Below, in pieces: positions 61,993 to 64,000 of a stretch of 64,000 nt of DNA. The translations under genes were made by a program, and so were the position numbers. Positions within the stretch are counted from its first letter, which is position 1. Each line of letters opens with the position of its first letter. Where the stretch lies: assembly GCF_032854445.1 (NCBI RefSeq), contig NC_088303.1, positions 14,265,501-14,329,500 on the forward strand. Direction: 5' to 3'. The notes below the pieces were generated by a model. That model was not told the DNA's origin. It did not search any database and saw only the letters and a list, made by a program, of their open reading frames with translations. This DNA comes from Liolophura sinensis (lineage: Eukaryota > Mollusca > Polyplacophora > Chitonida > Chitonidae).

Positions 61993-64000
61993 CTGCCACA
62001 ACACAAGAGGATACACAATACACTTAGTCACAGTCTCAGTTTAACATCACCCACAATACATTCCATATGGATTTCATTTAGATATCTAGCAGTTACTGTC
62101 ATGATTAACTTTACATAAAAATAGATTAATATGATAAGACTCCTGATAAGACTCCTGATGCCATGCACAAAAAATTTCAGCCAGGGTCATAGGTGGAGAA
62201 CACCAGAGTGCCGTAACTCTTCCAAAATTTCGGGCAGGGACTGAGGTTTTAGCACAGGGCGGCGTCCACATGAGCATTGGGTGTTTTAAATGGGGGAATG
62301 GATAATCCTTTTCAGGACTAACTCAACATCAAAGCCTCACTTCCACATGTGGAAAGCTGACACTTGGCTCGGGCAGAGAGGTGCACATCTGGGGGCGCCC
62401 AAATACTTGCCATAGACTTAACAGATCAAATAACTGGAAGCCCTTTACAGTGGAAACATCCAATAAATAGTCAATCTTAAGCGATTTTCAAACGATCGCT
62501 GAGGTCTGCATGTTTGTGAATACGCAGCCAAAAACCAATCAAAAAGTTTATATTGTCGGAATCGCACAGGAATAAAAACATTTCCCTCTTGTCTAAAAAT
62601 CTGCTCATCGTCTGAAAACAGGTCTCATTTGTTTTGGCTCACAAAAAGAAAAACAAAAGAATCATAATCTGAAAGATACCTATTTGGTCTTTACTCACGA
62701 TTAAACCAGAAATGTCGCCTAAAACACGGCTGGGTACATCTGAGGAGATCCTTATAAGAGGGTGACCGGGCAGGAAGAAAGAGGGGAGGGAGCATCTTAA
62801 GGCAATCATGAAATTGTTGTTTTTTACAAAACATTGTCTAACATGAACATTGTACTGCTCTGACTTACCCAGTTTCACCCAGTTTGTTTGCATCAGAACA
62901 TACCTACATCTTCACACCTCACGAATGTAGGCTCTAATGATCTAACAATAGCATTCATTGTGTGGAAATTTTGGTGAGGAAATGTCAGTCTAGAACTGAT
63001 TAAGTGTATTCAAATATAAACAGCCAAGTTGTATTGATATCCAAATCGCAACTTCGCACTGCACTGGGTATAGCCTTTGAAGTTCCAACATTGTTTGTGG
63101 GACCCGACAATCACAGCAGAGACTCGATCGGACCACGTGTTATTTTGGTAATTGTTTTCAATTGTTACTTGGTAAACAGATTAAATGTGTCGAAAACATT
63201 ACTGTAATAAATTGGCATGACCATACATATGATGGCTTTACATATGATGATTTTGTAATAAGGTCAAAAGCAAAGTCTCCAGAAAATGCGCAGACTCATC
63301 TCTGTGCACATGACAGTGTGTCAAATCAACTCCCGTCGCCTAGTATAGATTTGGCGAGAGATTTCACAACAGTGACGACTCATTATTCCAAGGGACGGGT
63401 CAATCAAAATAAGTTCACATTGTTGGTTACTGTTGAATTGTGTACGATGTCAGTCACCTGTAAGACATTTATGCACAAGTGACTGCAAGCTCTCAGAAGA
63501 TCAAGTGGAATGGAAGTAGCCTTGCACAAATACAATGTTTAAAAAATAGATGTAACATGAAGCTTGTAATGGGCATATTGTGAAGGTATCCAGTTCCACA
63601 CATGCGAGCACAGTGTTCAACTGATGCACACTGGGTCTAAGATTGCCTTTTTATGAAACAAGAATTGAAACTGTCTGGACTATCTTGTAACGAAACAACT
63701 CCTGCGAGAGGCTTGGAAAACATTCCCCTGCATTTTAGGGAGACTGACGACAGATACTTGTCAATCAGATCTTTATCACAGAAAATCATTTAATGATTTA
63801 ATTGTTACATACATTTCTGGGTCTGTAAACGAACAACACTGTTCCCAATATAACACATTCGCAGGAGCAGTGTAGCCAGTAAACTTAAGACAAATGAGTA
63901 AAGCAGTCATTAGCTTGCCTGTTTGACAGGATCATGACTTGAGACAGTTTTGGAATTTACTTTTTGGATTTTAATTCATAAATAAAAATAAAGGTGTGAA
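61993..64000. other. Intron of COPB2 (inferred), no exon seen
   Basis: The next upstream COPB2 exon was not found here, so this is probably a long intron. ORFs at 62639-62893, 63004-63207 and 63162-63482 have no recognisable domain. Confidence 0.45.

Overview
The window is AT-rich, intron-containing animal DNA. Split genes with GT/AG introns, TATA boxes, AATAAA signals, two tRNA-headed SINE families, minisatellites and long (TA)n runs all point to a eukaryote. The SINE tails and the KY-like gene resemble what I know from lophotrochozoans, most likely a mollusc (bivalve-like); this is inference and no species is claimed.

Layout. 1-3958 is an 83-bp satellite with a six-monomer (about 498 bp) higher-order period. 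4-13 kb is non-coding DNA with SINEs and two minisatellites. 13.08-16.83 kb (+) is a KY/hillarin-type gene whose transglutaminase-like core lacks the usual catalytic residues. Directly downstream and in compatible phase, 17.30-20.62 kb (+) holds four exons whose C-terminal part resembles the dynein heavy-chain stalk/microtubule-binding region; the two blocks may form one gene of about 959 codons. 21-24.7 kb is repeats. 24.9-26.1 kb (-) holds a compact two-exon gene with TATA box, signal peptide, consensus splice sites and poly(A) signal, encoding a very basic six-cysteine secreted peptide. 27.86-28.03 kb (-) is a partial THAP zinc-finger exon. 31.6-34.8 kb is a series of minisatellites.

38.3-39.4 kb (+) holds a second type of short secreted peptide gene (signal peptide, R-x-x-R site, C-x3-C-x12-C-C core). 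It is duplicated at 52.7-53.5 kb, where the start ATG and TATA box are damaged while the cysteine core stays conserved, and a third truncated relic lies at 55.7-56.1 kb. Between the copies is a decayed Ty3/gypsy retrotransposon (42.8-47.2 kb). 56.5-57.8 kb is a broken Tc1/mariner-like transposon into which SINEs have nested. 59.4-62.0 kb (-) holds the last four coding exons of the coatomer beta-prime subunit gene (COPB2), whose upstream exons lie beyond the window.

The genes show no operon-like link. COPB2 is housekeeping secretory machinery. The KY-like/dynein-stalk-like block suggests a cytoskeletal scaffold. The small secreted peptides look like lineage-specific effector, signalling or antimicrobial peptides and are the most likely undescribed content. 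All exon models were built by eye and are untested by transcripts.
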